Part shown: positions 62,622 to 64,000 of the stretch, piece by piece
Layout: each line of letters begins with the position of its first letter
Numbering within the stretch: the stretch's first letter is position 1
Assembly: GCA_945952585.1 (NCBI GenBank)
Contig: CAMFII010000007.1
Coordinates: 170,627-234,626, forward strand
DNA length: 64,000 nt
Reading direction: 5' to 3'
Origin: an uncultured Rhodobacter sp.
Lineage (GTDB): Bacteria; Pseudomonadota; Alphaproteobacteria; Rhodobacterales; Rhodobacteraceae
Notes under the pieces: generated by a model
The model's database searches: none
Told to the model about the DNA's origin: nothing
The model's input: the letters and a program-made list of their open reading frames with translations, nothing else
Translations under genes and position numbers: made by a program

Positions 62622-63672
62622 TCACAATGCTTGTCTCAACCACTCATGCTCGAACTCCGAAAGTGGTATTTTTGGGTCTTGAATGGCTTGGTACAAGCGA
62701 CTCCTCAAAGTCGTCTTGGTATCCCCTTCAATGTAAAACATCTGGGAAATCTGTATTGGGACACCTTCCTCGTCCAACTCCTTAAGAAGTTCTGGCTGAA
62801 ACCAGCTTCCAATGCTGCCGAGAAACAAACTATAGTCAGCTTGCGGAGAGAATTGACGAACGAAAAGCTCTACCAAAGAAAAGTTTTGCGGCAATCCATA
62901 TTCGCAAGCCCGCAAGAATTTGAAGATGTTGTCTTGGTTCTCGGGTGGGCCCTTATAGCTTTTATCTTGATCTAAGAGAAAGTTCCTCAGGTTTCTTGCC
63001 CTTCGAAGTCTGTCGATAAGTGTAGTAAGCTGCTTGGTATTGAACGCTCCGAAGGACCCGACCTTCTGCTGAGAACAGAATACATCACACACCTCTAGAA
63101 TCTCGGTCCATCTAGGCCAATTTGTCCAAATCAAAAGGTCACTATTTTCAAGTGAGACGATCACCCGATCTTTTATGGCTACGGCAGTCTCCAATCCAAG
63201 GGAAGATGCTATTTTAAGTTGATCGCCCTTAAGACCTAGCCTGTCCTGATAATAACGAAACCTGTCGTCAGATCGCTTTGACCTATCTGGCTTATCAATA
63301 TGTACGATGTACTCGTCGGGAAGCTTATCATCCTCGGAGAAAAGTGTCGGACTTACTTCCAGTTCAGTGTGTACGGGGACATCATTGAAGACTATGACTT
63401 GACCAACGTGATGTTGCCCCAGCCGTCCGGCGCGCCCTCTTATATTCGAATAGGTAAAGAAGTCGTAAGACTCCCGATTAATCTCCTTGTCGAAGATCAT
63501 GACAGTCTTGGCCGCCGTGTTGACGCATTCAATCAGCGTTGACGTGCAAAGAAGTATCGGCAGCTTACCTTGATTGAAGAGGCGAACCATTTGTGCGGCA
63601 ATCGCTCGCGGAATGCGTCCATGATGAACACCAAAACCATGATCAATCGCCAAAGACAGGGAATTATTTCTC
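62622..63672 (-). pseudogene. C-terminal part of a Ski2-like superfamily 2 helicase, truncated by an IS3-family element
   Basis: About 350 residues remain. They cover the second RecA-like domain: GVHHGRIPRAIAAQMVRLF, motif V LLCTSTLIECVNTAAK (a Cys stands where most relatives have Gly) and motif VI NIRGRAGRLGQHHVG (Q/NxxGRxGR), then a large helical C-terminal region to the stop at 62622. The Walker-containing first domain is missing: the reading frame enters the IS at about 63672. Composition is AT-rich. Ski2-like helicases of this subgroup occur in phage-defence systems such as Hachiman (HamB) and AbpAB; which one this was is not decidable from the fragment. Confidence 0.8.
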
Positions 63673-64000
63673 TGGCCTGCCCCCTGAAAAGTGGTCCTCC
63701 CTGAAGTAGGCTTTTTGAGCCAGATGGAGGACGAAGGAATGCCCCAGAAGAAGCACAAGCCGGAGGAGATCGTCGCGAAGCTCCGGCAGGTAGACGTGTT
63801 GGTGTCGCAGGGCCGGCCGGTCTCGGAGGCCGTGCGGTCGATCGGCGTGACGCAGTTCACCTACTATCGGTGGCGGAAGGAGTTCGGCGGCCTGAAGACC
63901 GACCAGGTGAAGCGGCTGAAGGAGCTGGAGAAGGAGAACGAACGGCTCCGGAAGGCCGTCTCTGACCTGACGCTGGAGAAGCTGATCCTGGCTGAGGCTG
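63673..64000 (+). mobile_element. IS3-family insertion sequence, left end (partial)
   Basis: The left terminal sequence reads TGGCCTGCCCCCTGAAAAGT, closely resembling the TGxCCTGCCCCC ends of the IS407/IS1248-like IS3 subgroup. It is followed at 63739 by the transposase OrfA gene. The right end, OrfB and the target duplication are beyond the window. The exact first base (63673-63678) is uncertain by a few bases. Confidence 0.85.
63739..64000 (+). CDS. IS3-family transposase OrfA (partial, 3' end outside window)
   Basis: Eighty-seven codons are visible. MPQKKHKPEEIVAKLRQVDV followed by SEAVRSIGVTQFTYYRWRKEFG is the HTH_21/InsE-like DNA-binding domain; a leucine-zipper stretch RLKELEKENERLRKAVSDL follows and LEKLILAEA runs into the edge. 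IS3 elements produce OrfAB by programmed -1 frameshifting; the slip site is outside the window. GGAGG lies upstream of the ATG. GC content is like the chromosome, unlike the helicase it interrupts. Confidence 0.92.
   Translation, partial: MPQKKHKPEEIVAKLRQVDVLVSQGRPVSEAVRSIGVTQFTYYRWRKEFGGLKTDQVKRLKELEKENERLRKAVSDLTLEKLILAEA

Overview
The window is a GC-rich chromosomal segment of an alphaproteobacterium, most likely order Rhodobacterales (Paracoccaceae/Rhodobacteraceae type). Supporting signs are the dense high-GC coding with many 1-4 bp ATGA/GTGA overlaps, a bacterial class A RNase P RNA, DUF1127-type small proteins, a gatC-gatA pair, an MgtE/5-FCL/YmdB neighbourhood and an acrylyl-CoA reductase (AcuI) homologue. 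The species cannot be named from sequence alone. No tRNA or rRNA gene and no CRISPR array was seen. 

Layout. 1-8628: metabolic and transport genes (partial PcaD-like hydrolase, threonine/serine dehydratase, second hydrolase, ABCB-type exporter, acyl-CoA synthetase, dtd, sugar kinase, purC). 8681-12626: LysR regulator divergent from a cupin / GST-like / ThDP-enzyme catabolic cluster. 12730-14840: accessory patch with a BrnT-BrnA toxin-antitoxin module under a palindromic operator, then an AT-richer pair of uncharacterised overlapping genes. 14922-20343: six-gene envelope/toxic-anion operon (28-aa membrane protein, XpaC, TelA, DUF2927 lipoprotein, SPFH-GYF2 protein, zinc-ribbon membrane protein). 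20441-31969: translation and RNA housekeeping (rluB, tadA, gatCA, rnpB, rpmG) mixed with small membrane and cell-wall genes. 31970-38830: quinone oxidoreductase, XRE regulator, HisN-like phosphatase, two purine deaminases with an RraB-like protein between them, and a frameshifted GFA gene. 38959-48095: mgtE, 5-FCL, ymdB, transporters, yebC, DinB-like protein and acyltransferase. 48156-61071: capsule/exopolysaccharide locus (ugd, glycosyltransferases, KpsT/KpsE/KpsM-type export, sulfotransferase, O-acetyltransferase, galE) with a beta-propeller/RTX secreted protein inside it. 61085-62074: acuI. 62075-64000: accessory edge with the C-terminal half of a Ski2-like helicase cut by an IS3-family element that runs off the window.

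How it fits together. UDP-sugar supply (ugd, galE) frames the polymer assembly, decoration and ABC export genes. The RTX protein is a candidate surface partner of that polymer. The XpaC-TelA-SPFH operon is a membrane-stress unit. The two low-GC patches (13.3-14.8 kb and 62.6-63.7 kb) look horizontally acquired. The first holds the best candidate for an undescribed two-gene system; the second is a probable remnant of a helicase-based defence system. A 31-bp dispersed intergenic element recurs in near-identical form at two sites, with looser copies at three more.
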